A program made the translations under genes and the position numbers. Source: Streptomyces sp. Edi2 (GTDB taxonomy: Bacteria > Actinomycetota > Actinomycetes > Streptomycetales > Streptomycetaceae). Taken from it: a DNA stretch of 64,000 nt. How positions within the stretch are numbered: the stretch's first letter is position 1; every line of letters starts with the position of its first letter. Below the pieces are notes generated by a model. It was not told the DNA's origin, ran no database searches, and saw only the letters and a program-made list of their open reading frames with translations. The stretch spans positions 4,675,501 to 4,739,500 of the forward strand of contig NZ_JBEJGX010000003.1 of assembly GCF_040253635.1 (NCBI RefSeq), written 5' to 3'. Shown piece after piece: positions 8,962-18,329 of the stretch.

Positions 8962-9411
8962 TTTGCGGTCGACTGACGGCGATCAGCAGCGCGTCATCAC
9001 CACAGTGGCGGGTACGTACTCGGAAAGGTGCGGGGTCAGTTGACGCCGTACCGGAACTCTCCGGCGGGCACCGGCGTCTAACAAGCCGACGACCGCGACG
9101 CACTCCCCAGAGGCGGGGACTGCACCACGGAAGCGCAAGCGCCAACGCACGCCACCCCTCGCCACACTTCACGCCCGGCGTACGGCGTGATGCGCTGCTT
9201 TGTACACGCGGTGACCAGTGACCACGTGGCGTGATCGATGCCGATCGACCCCGGGCTCCCCGGCCGGGCCGCAGGACACGCCCCACAACGGCATGACGCG
9301 GCACGGCGCACCACGATGGTGAACCCGGCAAGCAGTGCCCTGTAGTGCCATGCAGTGCCATGCACTGCGATGGACAAAGCCCTCGGCGTTAACGGAAAGG
9401 AACGAGCGCTC
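8962..9411. other. Intergenic stretch, no gene seen
   Basis: No convincing ORF on either strand. Near 9330-9372 a short motif recurs (TAGTGCCATG, CAGTGCCATG, CACTGCGATG) immediately before the next gene; function unknown. Confidence 0.5.
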
Positions 9412-10197
9412 ATGCGCGAGATCCTCGGAAGGCGACGCAAGCTCCTGTTCCGGCGCGGCGGAAAGCCGGCGCAGCTCGGTGCGGCGCTCCACTACGCCAC
9501 CGAGTGGCAGTGGCCCGTACTTCCCGGTGTGGGACTCCGGTCCGGCGGCCGGCAGCCGGCCGGCGCCCGGCTCGGCCTCGGCGAGCGGATCACGCGTCGC
9601 TGCAGCTGCCCGGATCCCGACTGCGTGGTGCCCGGCGCGCACCCCTTCGACCCCGGCCTGCTCGCGGCCACGACCGACGCCCGGATGGTGCGGTGGTGGT
9701 GGACGAACCGCCCCGACGCCCCGGTCGTGCTGGCCACCGGCGGCGGCGCGCCCTGCGCGGTGAGCCTGCCCGCGGTCGCCGGGGCCCGCGCCCTGGCGGC
9801 GCTGGACCACTTCGGCGTGCGCCTGGGTCCCGTGGTGGCCACGCCCACCCGCTGGTCACTGCTCGTATCGCCGTACGGCCTGCCGGAGTTGGGCGAGCTG
9901 CTGCACTCCCAGGACTGGGTGCCCAGCTCGCTGCGGTTCCACGGTGAGGGCGGCTATGTGGTGCTCCCGCCCTCCCAGATCGGCACCGGCCGGGTCCGCT
10001 GGGAGCGGCCGCCGGCCTCCCCCAAACTCTCAACTTCTCCCCCACTCTCCACTTCGTTCGAGCGGGGGGACCCCCGTGCGCAGGGGGGACCCCCATCCCC
10101 GGCCGTACCCTGGCTGCCGGAGGTGGCCACGATCGTGGACGCGCTGGTCACGGCGAGCACCGGCTCCCCCGACGGCGGCAGCCGGCTCGCGTACTGA
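9412..10197 (+). CDS. Primase/polymerase-like protein lacking the DxD motif
   Basis: 261 residues resembling the N-terminal domain of actinobacterial bifunctional primase/polymerases. It shows a zinc-type motif CSCPDPDCVVPGAHP, then TTDARMVRWWWTNRPDAPVVLATGG, as in real prim-pol proteins. Where active members have a VVDLD-type catalytic Asp pair this one reads APCAVSLPAVAG, so polymerase activity is unlikely. ATG 9412 is preceded by GGAAAGGA; an ATG at 9355 is in frame but lies in the repetitive leader. The C-terminus is Ser/Pro-rich. It stands alone between intergenic regions. Confidence 0.7.
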   Translation: MREILGRRRKLLFRRGGKPAQLGAALHYATEWQWPVLPGVGLRSGGRQPAGARLGLGERITRRCSCPDPDCVVPGAHPFDPGLLAATTDARMVRWWWTNRPDAPVVLATGGGAPCAVSLPAVAGARALAALDHFGVRLGPVVATPTRWSLLVSPYGLPELGELLHSQDWVPSSLRFHGEGGYVVLPPSQIGTGRVRWERPPASPKLSTSPPLSTSFERGDPRAQGGPPSPAVPWLPEVATIVDALVTASTGSPDGGSRLAY

Positions 10198-10495
10198 GCC
10201 GCGCGCAAGCTCCGGGCGCCCGATGCGCACTCGGGCGCCCTCGTACTGTGCGGCTACCGGCCGCGGCCGGATGAGGGGCGGACGGGCAGCCGCGGAGCGC
10301 CGCGCCGACGGCCGAGGGACAGACACGAGGGGCGGACGCCAGAAACGCCCCGTAGCGGATCACCCGTACGGGTGTGTCCTGCCCCGATCTCTCGGGGAAA
10401 CCGGCGTCTGGCTGACCGGACCCACCCCCGCAGGCCGATAGGTTCGGCCCACCGTCAAGCCGTGGTCAACGGCATCTCAAGTGCAGGTGGGGCCC

Positions 10496-11128
10496 ATGCA
10501 GCGTGCGCAGAAAATCCGCATGATCGGGCTCGCCGGCACGGCGCTGCTCGCCCTCGCCGTGCCGCTGGGCGCCGCGATGGCCGGCCCGGTCGGCACCTCG
10601 TCCCCGGGCACGGGATCCGGGGAAGCAGCCAAGGCCGAAAACAGCCCCTCGGAGGAAAAGGAAAACCGGGGGAATAACGGCAGCAAGCCGGGCAAGGGCC
10701 CTCGCGCTGTCACCGCCGGCTCCAGGAGGCCGGCCGGCTCCTCCGACCGCCCCGGCCTGCCGCACTTCTCCGGCCGTACCTCCCGCTGCGGCCCCGAACT
10801 CACCGTTCCCCAGGGGATCGCGGCCCAGACCTGCGTACTCGCTGAGGACGGCGTCACCTGGGGGCGGACGTACTACCGCAACCGCACCGGCGGCCGGCTC
10901 CGCGCCGTACTGACGCTGCTGCGGCCCGACGGCAGGACCGTCCAGGTGAACTGCGAGGTGGCGGCGGGTGGTGCGCCGGGCGTGTGCGAGACGCCGGCCG
11001 CCCCGACCGTGCACCGGAGCCGGCCGCCGTACGCGGCCGTGGCGGAGATCGCCGATGCGGAGGGGAAGCGGCTGCTGCTGCGGTCCGGCAGCAACTCGTC
11101 CGCGGCGGGCAGCGGTTCGGGGCACTGA
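10496..11128 (+). CDS. Secreted hypothetical protein
   Basis: 210 residues. The signal peptide (IGLAGTALLALAVPLGAAMA) is followed by a charged Ser/Gly/Lys-rich linker. The folded C-terminal part (about 85-195) has four Cys (RCGPELTVP, QTCVLAE, VNCEVA, GVCETP) that could form two disulfides. ATG 10496 has GGTGGGG just upstream. No family recognised. A strong hairpin follows at 11191. Confidence 0.7.
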   Translation: MQRAQKIRMIGLAGTALLALAVPLGAAMAGPVGTSSPGTGSGEAAKAENSPSEEKENRGNNGSKPGKGPRAVTAGSRRPAGSSDRPGLPHFSGRTSRCGPELTVPQGIAAQTCVLAEDGVTWGRTYYRNRTGGRLRAVLTLLRPDGRTVQVNCEVAAGGAPGVCETPAAPTVHRSRPPYAAVAEIADAEGKRLLLRSGSNSSAAGSGSGH

Positions 11129-11190
11129 GGCCGCGGGCTGCCGAGGGGCCGGAGGAGCCAAGCGGAATGCCTGGTTCCGGACATGGAAGC

Positions 11191-11230
11191 GCCCGGTCGC
11201 TGGCGACGGGGGATGCACCAGCGACCGGGC
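11191..11230. terminator. Bidirectional terminator between convergent genes
   Basis: Perfect 13-bp stem GCCCGGTCGCTGG (11191-11203) and CCAGCGACCGGGC (11218-11230) with a 14-nt loop, followed by TTCT. It lies between the convergent secreted-protein and DUF5926 genes. Confidence 0.85.
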
Positions 11231-11376
11231 TTCTAGAACCGTAACAAGAGATCGGCGGTTCGCAAATTCGATCGTGGAATTCCGGACGCCTATTTACCGG
11301 CAGGTACGGGGAGTTGTGACAGGTGTCACGCCTGGAGTCCCGCGGGGCGCCCGGACCACGGCCGAGGACCGCGCGA

Positions 11377-12345
11377 TCAGCTCAGGGTGACCTGGCGATT
11401 GGTGAGCCCGCCGCGCGCCCGGCGCTCCTCGGGGGTCAGCGGGGTGTCCGTCGCCAGGGCCTCGGCCAGCCGCTCGGCGAACGCCGCGGCCGGCTTGGCG
11501 ACCTCGTCGGCGCCCATCTCCGAGGGCAGGTCCCAGACCGGGACGACCAGGCCGTGGGCGCGGAACGAGCCCACCAGACGGGTGCCTTCACCGAGCGAGG
11601 CGGCGCCTGCCGCGTGCAGCCGGGCGAGCGCGTCCAGCAGCTGCTCCTCGGGGTGCGAGGTGACCCAGCGCAGGTGGTTCTTCTCCGGGGCCTCGCACCA
11701 GTACGCGCCCTCCAGGCCGGGGATCCGGGCGGTCGGGATGGCCGCCGCGTTGGCCCGCTCCAGCGAGGCGGCGACCTCGCCGGTGGCGTTCTCGGCGTCC
11801 TCCACCCAGAACTCGAAGCCGGTGTGGACGGTCGGCTCAAAAGCGGCGTCCGGGTCGAGCAGATCCTGCAGCCGCGGACCGTCGGCGGCGTGCCGCTCGG
11901 CGGGGACCGGGTTGCCGGGCTCGGTGGCCAGCGCGCGCTGCAGGGTGTCCGCGAGGTCGCGGCTGAGGTCGCCGGAGGCGGTGTCGTTCTGCAGGCCGAG
12001 CAGCACCGCGCCGTTGTCGCGGCGCAGCGCGGGCCACGCCATCGGCAGCACGGTCGCCAGCGTCACGGACGGGACGCCCTCGGGCAGCCCGCCCTTCAGC
12101 GTCAACTCGGCGGTGGCGGCGGGCACCAGCTCGCGCAGGGCCACCCAGTCGCACTCACCGGGCAGGCCCTCGAAGGGGCGCTGCACGAGCTCGGTGGCGG
12201 CGTGCGCCGCCGTCCGCCCGTGACAGGCCTTGTACCGGCGGCCGGAGCCGCACGGGCAGGGCTCACGGGCGCCGACGACCGGCACCTCGCCGTCCTTGAT
12301 CTGCGGTGCTGCGGCCTGGGGCTGGGGACGGCGCTTCTTGGCCAT
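11377..12345 (-). CDS. DUF5926 family protein with SEC-C zinc motif
   Basis: 322 residues. The basic N-terminus (MAKKRRPQPQ) precedes a SEC-C-type zinc motif (CPCGSGRRYKACHG, about residues 30-43). The remainder matches the Streptomyces DUF5926 family (WVEDAENATGEVAASLERAN, EAPEKNHLRWVTSHPEEQ, GLTNRQVTLS). SEC-C motifs occur at the SecA C-terminus and in stand-alone zinc proteins; the function of this family is not known. Normal length, intact. Confidence 0.85.
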   Translation of the reverse strand: MAKKRRPQPQAAAPQIKDGEVPVVGAREPCPCGSGRRYKACHGRTAAHAATELVQRPFEGLPGECDWVALRELVPAATAELTLKGGLPEGVPSVTLATVLPMAWPALRRDNGAVLLGLQNDTASGDLSRDLADTLQRALATEPGNPVPAERHAADGPRLQDLLDPDAAFEPTVHTGFEFWVEDAENATGEVAASLERANAAAIPTARIPGLEGAYWCEAPEKNHLRWVTSHPEEQLLDALARLHAAGAASLGEGTRLVGSFRAHGLVVPVWDLPSEMGADEVAKPAAAFAERLAEALATDTPLTPEERRARGGLTNRQVTLS

Positions 12346-12531
12346 GGCGACGGGGTCTCCTGGTCGATCCTGGGCGTACGGACGCGTATCTGCGCGAGCC
12401 TAGAGGATCGCTTGCGCGGTCGCGCCCGGTTGCGTACCGGGCCGCGTCATGCCCTGCCGCCGCGGACGTCGGGGTATCCCGGCCGGACGCCGCCCCGTCG
12501 CCGCCAGGCCTCGGCGTGCCGCTGCCTGCCG

Positions 12532-13140
12532 TTACGTCAGATCGTCGAATTCCGGGAAGGCCGGACCCAGCGGCAGCCCGTGGTGCACGCCCGTGCCCGT
12601 GGTGAGCGAGGGCGGCAGGTCGGGCATCAGGTCCACGCGCGTAGCGAACGCGCCTTGCAGGGAGAGGGCCGCCCAGACCGTGACTTCGCCGGCGACCGTG
12701 TCGCGCACCCCCCAGTCCTTGGCGAGCGACCGGATGATCGCCAGTCCGCGGCCGCCGCGTGCCGTGACCGACGGAGTGGCCGGAAGGGGGCGGGTCGGGC
12801 CGCCGCCGTCCGTGACCGCGACGGTCAGCCGGCCCTGCGCATCGATACGCCAGGATGCCCGCACGGATGCCGAGGGGCCGTCCTTTGCGTCGGGCGGGAC
12901 GGATGCGCCGGGCGTTACGGAACCCGGTGATCCGTTTTCGTATATCGGACGCGCATGGCGACACGCATTGCTCAACAGCTCCGACAGAACGAGCACCGCG
13001 TCATCGACGACGCTGTCCTGAACTCCACTTGCCAACAGCTCTTCACGCATGCGTCGCCTGGCCATGCCCACACCCACGGGACCATGGGGTACGGCCATGA
13101 TCGACGACGTCGGCACCTCTTGTGCCACCACCAACGCCAC
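12532..13140 (-). CDS. ATP-binding protein, HATPase_c_2 (anti-sigma-factor-like)
   Basis: 202 residues. GHKL motifs: VLSELLSNACRHA (N box), AVTDGGGPTRP and GGRGLAIIRSLAKDWGV. A polar insert (about residues 70-95) sits between strand elements. The start is set at GTG 13140 because AAAGGAGG lies 8 nt upstream; the frame extends to 13227 without a ribosome site. It belongs to the large Streptomyces class of orphan RsbW-like kinases; no partner sigma factor adjoins it. Confidence 0.83.
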   Translation of the reverse strand: MALVVAQEVPTSSIMAVPHGPVGVGMARRRMREELLASGVQDSVVDDAVLVLSELLSNACRHARPIYENGSPGSVTPGASVPPDAKDGPSASVRASWRIDAQGRLTVAVTDGGGPTRPLPATPSVTARGGRGLAIIRSLAKDWGVRDTVAGEVTVWAALSLQGAFATRVDLMPDLPPSLTTGTGVHHGLPLGPAFPEFDDLT

Positions 13141-13280
13141 CCCCGAGACCTCCTTTGCCCCACGCCACGGGATGAATGCCCCAATGGACTGGACCGGAAA
13201 CCGGCCAAGCCGCACACAGTGACGCACTGGACATAACCGAATACGGCCCGAATGCGCCGGTGCACACCCTGTGAGGAGCT

Positions 13281-14126
13281 TTAGCCAAGGCCGAGTTGCT
13301 TACGCACCTGTTTGGGGCGGTTTGTAATGACGGCATCCACGCCCAATTCCCGGCACAGCTCGACATCTTCGGCGTCATTGACGGTCCAGACGTGCACCCG
13401 GTGGCCGGCCCGGTGCGCCCTGGCGACGTACTCGGGGTGCGCGCGCAGGATCCGCATCCCGGGGCCCGCGATGCCGACGCCGGGCGGAAGCCGGCCGTCG
13501 CGGTGCCGCGGGGTGAGGAATTGCATCAGGTAGACGCCGGGGATGCCGGGCGCCGCGGCCCGTACGCGGTGCAGCGAGCGCGCCGAGAAGCTCATGACCC
13601 GGACCGGGGAGGGCCGGCCGGCGCGGGTGGCCGGTTCGGTGTGCCCGAACCGGGCGAGCAGTTCGACCAGCCGCTCCTCCACCTGCCCGGCCCAGCGGGT
13701 GGGGTGTTTGGTCTCGATGGCCAGCTCGACCCGGCGGTCGGCGTCGGCGACCAGCTCCAGCAGCCGCTCCAGCGTCAGTACGGAGGTCCGCTCGGGGTCC
13801 TCGTGCTGCCGGTCCGGTGCCTCGTTCGCGGACCCGTCGTCCTTCCAGGAGCCGAAGTCGAGCGTGGCCAGGTCGGCGAGCTCGAGGGCGGAGACCGAGC
13901 CGCGCCCGTTCGAGGTGCGGTTCACCCGCCGGTCGTGGACGCACACGAGGTGGCCGTCCGCGGTGAGCCGGACATCGCACTCCAGGGCGTCCGCGCCGTC
14001 CTCGATCGCTCTGCGGTAGGCGGCGAGGGTGTGCTCCGGGGCGTCCTCGGAGGCACCGCGGTGGGCGACGACGGAAATGGCGGGACGGCCCGGACTGCCG
14101 TCCTGGGCGGGGCGTGCATAGGTCAC
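13281..14126 (-). CDS. Glycerophosphodiester phosphodiesterase
   Basis: 281 residues, GDPD TIM-barrel enzyme that hydrolyses glycerophosphodiesters to glycerol-3-phosphate and an alcohol. Family signatures: VVAHRGASEDAPEHTLAAY, the metal/catalytic DALECDVRLTADGHLVCVHD, IETKHP, and HRVHVWTVNDAEDVELCRELGVDAVITNRP near the end. Start assigned to GTG 14126 (VTYARPAQDG); the frame extends to 14234 but that stretch has no ribosome site or conservation features. Cytoplasmic: no signal peptide. Confidence 0.9.
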   Translation of the reverse strand: MTYARPAQDGSPGRPAISVVAHRGASEDAPEHTLAAYRRAIEDGADALECDVRLTADGHLVCVHDRRVNRTSNGRGSVSALELADLATLDFGSWKDDGSANEAPDRQHEDPERTSVLTLERLLELVADADRRVELAIETKHPTRWAGQVEERLVELLARFGHTEPATRAGRPSPVRVMSFSARSLHRVRAAAPGIPGVYLMQFLTPRHRDGRLPPGVGIAGPGMRILRAHPEYVARAHRAGHRVHVWTVNDAEDVELCRELGVDAVITNRPKQVRKQLGLG

Positions 14127-14715
14127 CGCGTTATCGTGCCATCCACCCTCGCCGGGCCGCCGGGCGCGTACCCCGAGGTGCGGAACCGGGGATGCGCCGG
14201 TTTTGTCCGGCATAAAGGATGAGGGGACAGTCACAGCCTTGGCTTACGGCGCTCTGACGCGCGGTGGGAAAAGCTGTGCAAGGAGACTCGCCCGTACCGT
14301 CCGGTCCGTAGTGCCCGGCCGGACCTGCGGCGGGACTCGCGACAGCCGGGATGTGCGGGTGCCGGGCCCGCGGATCATGGCCCGCGGACCCTGATCCGCG
14401 GACTGAGATTCGCGGACCGGGACTCGCCCGTACTGCCCGGATCCTTGATGCTGGAGTACCGGGTCCCCCGTCCGGCAAGGGGGAACCGTACGACCGGGAG
14501 GCCCGCGGGCCTCCCACCGCACGACCGCACCACCCGGTGGACCGCACGGCCCGCCGTACCGCACCACCCGGACGCACCCCCAGGGTCCGGCCGAACCGCA
14601 AGCCCCGGAAGAAACGGCCCGTCCCGGACCCTCAGAATTCCCTGAGGCACAGGGCGGAGGGACACCCTCCTGCCAGGCCGTGGGCGCCGACAGTCGTGAA
14701 GCTGAGGAGAGAGCT
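14127..14715. other. Divergent intergenic region with degenerate repeats
   Basis: About 590 nt between the phosphodiesterase and protease genes, with no credible ORF. It contains recurring GC-rich elements, for example CCGCACCACCCGG twice (14527 and 14562 areas) and several CGCGGA(C/T)C words between 14360 and 14430. Promoters for both genes should lie here, but I cannot place them. Confidence 0.5.
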
Positions 14716-16233
14716 GTGAGCACCGAGAACGAGGGAGCTGCCGTCCCGTCGGAGGCCAAGCCGCCGACCGGGCCGCAGCCGGACAGCGCCTCCGCCTCCG
14801 CGTCCGCCTCCGGCGCCCGGACTCCCGGCGTCCCGCCCGTGGCGCCCCCGCCGCCGGACTTCGCCCCGACCGTCACCTCGGCCGCCGGCGCCGGCTATGA
14901 CGAACCGGGCCGGATGCCGCCGTACAGCGACGGGCGGCCCCCGCAGCCCGGCTACGGCCACCCCGGCGACGACCCGGCGGCCGACCGGACCAGCCAGTTC
15001 CCCACCTACTCTGCGGCCGGTCCCGGAGCCGGTGCCGGCGGCTGGGGCCAGCAGCCCCCCTACGGTGGCGGCGGCGACCCCTGGGGCACGACCGGCAGCC
15101 CCGCCCCCAAGCGGCGCAACGGCGGCCTGATCGCTGCCGTCCTGGTGGCCGCGCTGGTCGCGGGCGGTGTCGGCGGCGGCATCGGCTTCTGGGCCGCGGG
15201 CCAGAGCGACAGCGACTCGACGACGGTCTCCGCGTCCGGCGACCCCGGGGCGCTGAACCGCAAGCCCACCTCCGTCTCCGGGATAGCGCAGAAGGCGCTG
15301 CCCAGCGTCGTGACGATCGAGGCGCAGGGTGCCACCGGCGACGGCGGCACGGGCACCGGCTTCATCTACGACAAGCAGGGCCACATCCTCACCAACAACC
15401 ACGTCGTCGCCAGCGCGGCCGACGGCGGCAAGCTCACCGCGACGTTCTCCAACGGCAAGAAGTACGACGCCGAGGTCGTCGGCCGTGCCCAGGGCTACGA
15501 CGTCGCCGTGATCAAGCTGAAGAACACCTCCGGCGCCCCGCTCAACCCGCTCCCGCTCGGCAAGTCCTCCAACGTGCAGGTCGGCGACGCCACGATCGCC
15601 ATCGGCGCGCCCTTCGGCCTGTCCGGCACGGTCACCACCGGCATCATCAGCGCCAAGGACCGCCCGGTGGCCTCCAGCGACGGCGGCGGCTCCAGCGCCT
15701 CGTACATGAGCGCCCTGCAGACGGACGCCTCGATAAACCCCGGTAACTCCGGCGGCCCCCTGATGGACGCCGCCGGCAACGTCATCGGCATCAACTCCGC
15801 CATCCAGTCGGCCGGCAACGGCGGCGGAATGGGCAGCGAGTCCCAGCAGTCCGGCAGCATCGGCCTCGGCTTCGCCATCCCCATCGACCAGGCGCGGCGG
15901 GTGGCACAGGACCTGATCAAGACCGGCAAGCCGGTCTACCCCCAGATCGGCGTCCAGGTCGGCATGCGGGACAGCGGCAACGGCGCGACCATCGCCCGCA
16001 CCGGCAACAACGGCTCCGACGCCGTCACCCCGAACGGCCCGGCCGACAAGGCGGGCCTCAAGCCCGGCGACACCATCACCAAGCTCGACGACACGGTGGT
16101 CGACAGCGGCCCCACCCTCATCAGCGAGATCTGGCAGCACAAGCCCGGCGACCAGGTCACCCTGAGCTACAAGCGCGGCGGCAAGGAGCACACCACCCAG
16201 GTCACCCTGGGGCAGCGCACAGGCGACAAGTGA
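14716..16233 (+). CDS. HtrA/DegP-like trypsin-type serine protease with PDZ domain
   Basis: 505 residues. A Pro/Gly/Ser-rich cytoplasmic N-terminus (SASASASASGA low complexity, about 1-135) is followed by one membrane helix (LIAAVLVAALVAGGVGGGIGF). Then comes the S1C protease domain with catalytic His (TNNHVV), Asp (GYDVAVIKL) and Ser (NPGNSGGPL), and a C-terminal PDZ domain (GPADKAGLKPGDTITKLDD). The GTG at 14716 follows GAGGAGAG. The protease should face the outside of the cell and handle misfolded exported proteins. Its stop is 54 nt from tRNA-Ser. Confidence 0.92.
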   Translation: MSTENEGAAVPSEAKPPTGPQPDSASASASASGARTPGVPPVAPPPPDFAPTVTSAAGAGYDEPGRMPPYSDGRPPQPGYGHPGDDPAADRTSQFPTYSAAGPGAGAGGWGQQPPYGGGGDPWGTTGSPAPKRRNGGLIAAVLVAALVAGGVGGGIGFWAAGQSDSDSTTVSASGDPGALNRKPTSVSGIAQKALPSVVTIEAQGATGDGGTGTGFIYDKQGHILTNNHVVASAADGGKLTATFSNGKKYDAEVVGRAQGYDVAVIKLKNTSGAPLNPLPLGKSSNVQVGDATIAIGAPFGLSGTVTTGIISAKDRPVASSDGGGSSASYMSALQTDASINPGNSGGPLMDAAGNVIGINSAIQSAGNGGGMGSESQQSGSIGLGFAIPIDQARRVAQDLIKTGKPVYPQIGVQVGMRDSGNGATIARTGNNGSDAVTPNGPADKAGLKPGDTITKLDDTVVDSGPTLISEIWQHKPGDQVTLSYKRGGKEHTTQVTLGQRTGDK

Positions 16234-16287
16234 CGCGCTAGTCTGATCCCGCGACACCCCGGCGCCCCGCGCACCGCGGTGCCGCGG

Positions 16288-16374
16288 GGAGGCTTGCCCG
16301 AGCGGCCTAAGGGAACAGTCTTGAAAACTGTCGTGGCGGCAACGTCACCGTGGGTTCAAATCCCACAGCCTCCG
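16288..16374 (+). tRNA. tRNA-Ser (anticodon UGA)
   Basis: 87-nt class II tRNA. Acceptor GGAGGCT pairs with AGCCTCC, discriminator G; anticodon stem ACAGT/ACTGT around loop CTTGAAA gives anticodon TGA; a long variable arm follows, and the T arm GTGGGTTCAAATCCCAC is perfect. CCA is not encoded. Its 3' 57 nt lie within the 58-bp att core, so the tRNA remains whole in the integrated state. Confidence 0.95.
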
Positions 16375-16375
16375 C
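16318..16375. repeat. attL core (58 bp, in tRNA-Ser)
   Basis: Identical to 32644-32701. It runs from the anticodon stem to one base past the tRNA, starting GTCTTGAAAACTGTCG and ending ACAGCCTCCGC. The bases just outside differ (A/T before, C/A after), which defines the core. Confidence 0.95.
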
Positions 16376-16402
16376 CCAGGTCAGCGAATTAGCTGGTCAG
16401 AT

Positions 16403-16429
16403 GGGGTGCCCGAGCTAATCGGGCACCCC
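16403..16429. terminator. Hairpin terminator inside attL
   Basis: Perfect 11-bp stem GGGGTGCCCGA / TCGGGCACCCC with loop GCTAA, followed by TTCTGCGTT. It can stop transcription from the tRNA and from the integrase gene, which ends at 16510. Confidence 0.85.
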
Positions 16430-16509
16430 TTCTGCGTTCATGTTGTCTCACCCTGGATCGCCCGTATCCCGGTTTTGACCAGCCTGTGTGGACGGGGTGT
16501 GGACGGGGC

Positions 16510-17895
16510 TCAGGCCCCTTCGGGTTCCTGAGTCGCCGCGCGCATGGCCCGTTCGATCAGCGCATTGGCCTGGTCACGCCTGCCGTCCAGCACCTTGGCG
16601 TAGAACTTGTAGAGGACAGCCACGCTGTGGCCGGCACGGCGGGCGACCTCGGTGGGGTCGACGCCTGAGGCGAGCCAGAACGAGATGCCGGCCTTCCGTA
16701 GGCAGTAGGGGACCTCTGCGAACGGGCTGGCGATCTGCTCGTTGGTGAGCACCGCCTTCCGGGCCTCCTTCCAGACTTCCGGGTACTCCTTGCTGAGCAG
16801 GACTCCCCCCTGCGCCGCGCGGAACAGCCGTCCGTCTGGTGCCACCCCGTAGCGGTCGATGTGGGCGCGCAGAAGCTTCACCAGCTCCGGCGGGATCGGC
16901 ACGTCGCGCACGGACGATCGAGCCCGACGCTTCAGGCCCCGTTCCTCGTAGGACTTACCGTCGTCCGTCCAGGCGGAACCCACACGGGACGAACTTCCGG
17001 AGAGCAGCACCACCCCCCACCCGGTCTCGGGAAGCGTGCAGTCGGCCCTCCTGAGGTTCATGGCCTCGGCCGGCCGAGTGGCTGCGTGATAGCAGCACCC
17101 GAAGAACGCTTGCAGATGCTCGCCACGGGGACCCAGCTTTCCAACGGCTTCAATGAGCGCCATGGCTTGCTGTGGGTTGGGGACATAGCGCCAGTCGATC
17201 TCGTCATCTGTCGGCGGCGGAGACCAGTCGATGGACACCAACGGGTTAGCTGCGAGGCGCTTCCGTTCCACTGCGTACCGGAAAGCATTGTTGAAGACCG
17301 TGCGGCGGTTCGTGATGGTGGTCGCAGCTGCGCGCTTTCCGTTGAGCCGCGTACTCAACGCTTTCAGCGCGACGCGGATCGTCTCCGAGTCCTCCTCCAG
17401 TGCAGGCATGGGGAGGGCTTTGGACGCGATCCACGTGAGAGCCGCGGCCAGAGGTTCGGGCGGCGGCGCACGGTGCTCCGAGAAGTTGAATGCATAGCCG
17501 GTCAATGCCCGCCGCAGGACTGCCGGGGCTGGCGCCCCCTTAGTGTCCTTGACCAGAGCGGCGGTGACGGACGCAAGACCGTCTGCGCGCGTGGCCCGGC
17601 CCTTCGCTGACGCTGCCTCGTCCCACTTCATCTTGGCGTAGTCCTTGGCGTGGTCGAACCACGTCAACTGGGGCGTGAGAGCGACAAGCTCAGACCTGGG
17701 AAGGCCGGTCTCGACATCGAACTGTTCGCCCCTGTGGGCGGCAGTCATGAGTTGGGCCCGGCGACCGTCGGCCAGGGTCTTGGTAGGGAAGCTCTGGGCA
17801 TGCGGCTTGATCCCGACCTTCCAGCGGACCTGATAGGGCTTCGGATACTGCGGGCGCACACGGATCGCGTACATCTTGAATTCGAAGGTCAGCAA
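16510..17895 (-). CDS. int: AICE tyrosine recombinase (integrase)
   Basis: 461-residue site-specific recombinase for tRNA-Ser integration. The N-terminal arm-binding and core-binding regions precede the catalytic domain with Arg274 (ATRPAEAMNLRRADC), Arg400 (YCLRKAGISFW), His423 (RRAGHSVAV) and the nucleophile Tyr432 (KFYAKVL). The box II His normally preceding LRH is Tyr397 here. The TTG start at 17895 has GGAG 6 nt upstream; the ATG at 17874 does not. Located next to attL, downstream of the excisionase-like gene, from which a perfect hairpin (17917-17943) separates it. Confidence 0.93.
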   Translation of the reverse strand: MLTFEFKMYAIRVRPQYPKPYQVRWKVGIKPHAQSFPTKTLADGRRAQLMTAAHRGEQFDVETGLPRSELVALTPQLTWFDHAKDYAKMKWDEAASAKGRATRADGLASVTAALVKDTKGAPAPAVLRRALTGYAFNFSEHRAPPPEPLAAALTWIASKALPMPALEEDSETIRVALKALSTRLNGKRAAATTITNRRTVFNNAFRYAVERKRLAANPLVSIDWSPPPTDDEIDWRYVPNPQQAMALIEAVGKLGPRGEHLQAFFGCCYHAATRPAEAMNLRRADCTLPETGWGVVLLSGSSSRVGSAWTDDGKSYEERGLKRRARSSVRDVPIPPELVKLLRAHIDRYGVAPDGRLFRAAQGGVLLSKEYPEVWKEARKAVLTNEQIASPFAEVPYCLRKAGISFWLASGVDPTEVARRAGHSVAVLYKFYAKVLDGRRDQANALIERAMRAATQEPEGA

Positions 17896-17916
17896 GGTTG
17901 GCTCCAGAAATACGAA

Positions 17917-17943
17917 GCGGGCCCGGCAGGTCGCCGGGCCCGC
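17917..17943. terminator. Hairpin between xis-like gene and int
   Basis: Perfect 11-bp stem GCGGGCCCGGC / GCCGGGCCCGC with loop AGGTC, in the 63-nt gap between the xis-like stop and the int start. No T-run follows on the minus strand; it could reduce int expression relative to the gene before it. Confidence 0.7.
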
Positions 17944-17958
17944 TGATGAGCGGACAGA

Positions 17959-18171
17959 TCAGGCGGCAAGCTGTTCTTCCTGCTCGGTCAGCCAGTTGTC
18001 GAGGTCAGCGCGGCGGATGCGGATCTGGTGATTCGGGAGCTTCACGATCCGGGGCCCCTGGCCCCGGGCGCGCATGCGGTAGAAGGCGGCGCGAGACATG
18101 TCGAGTTCGGCGAGGACTTCGGGGAGCTTGAGCATCTTGGGGCGGGCCAGGGTGCGACTCCTTCGAGGCAC
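17959..18171 (-). CDS. xis: Excisionase-like MerR/HTH_17 DNA-binding protein
   Basis: 70 residues or fewer. A single winged HTH (LKLPEVLAELDMSRAAFYRMRARGQGP, then IRIRRADLDNWL) has the layout of HTH_17 excisionases, which bind near att and steer the integrase to excision. Start is uncertain: GTG 18171 has no ribosome site, AAGGAG at 18158-18163 sits 7 nt before an in-frame CTG and 22 nt before ATG 18135. It precedes int on the same strand, the usual AICE order. Confidence 0.82.
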   Translation of the reverse strand: MPRRSRTLARPKMLKLPEVLAELDMSRAAFYRMRARGQGPRIVKLPNHQIRIRRADLDNWLTEQEEQLAA

Positions 18172-18329
18172 GGCTCACGGGGCCAAGGGCCCCCTTCTGG
18201 GGAATCCGCAACATCCGCCACGCCGCAACATTGCTGGTCAGCGGCTTGAATCTGTGGCGGATGCCGTTTCTGTTGCGGATAGGTGCCGCCGCGCGCAGGG
18301 GCCCGGCGGCACCTATCGAGTGGGCGGCG

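Noticed and set aside
14632..16257. 541-codon minus-strand ORF opposite the HtrA-like protease
   Set aside because: Val/Gly/Asp-biased shadow translation; the plus strand shows the complete catalytic triad.
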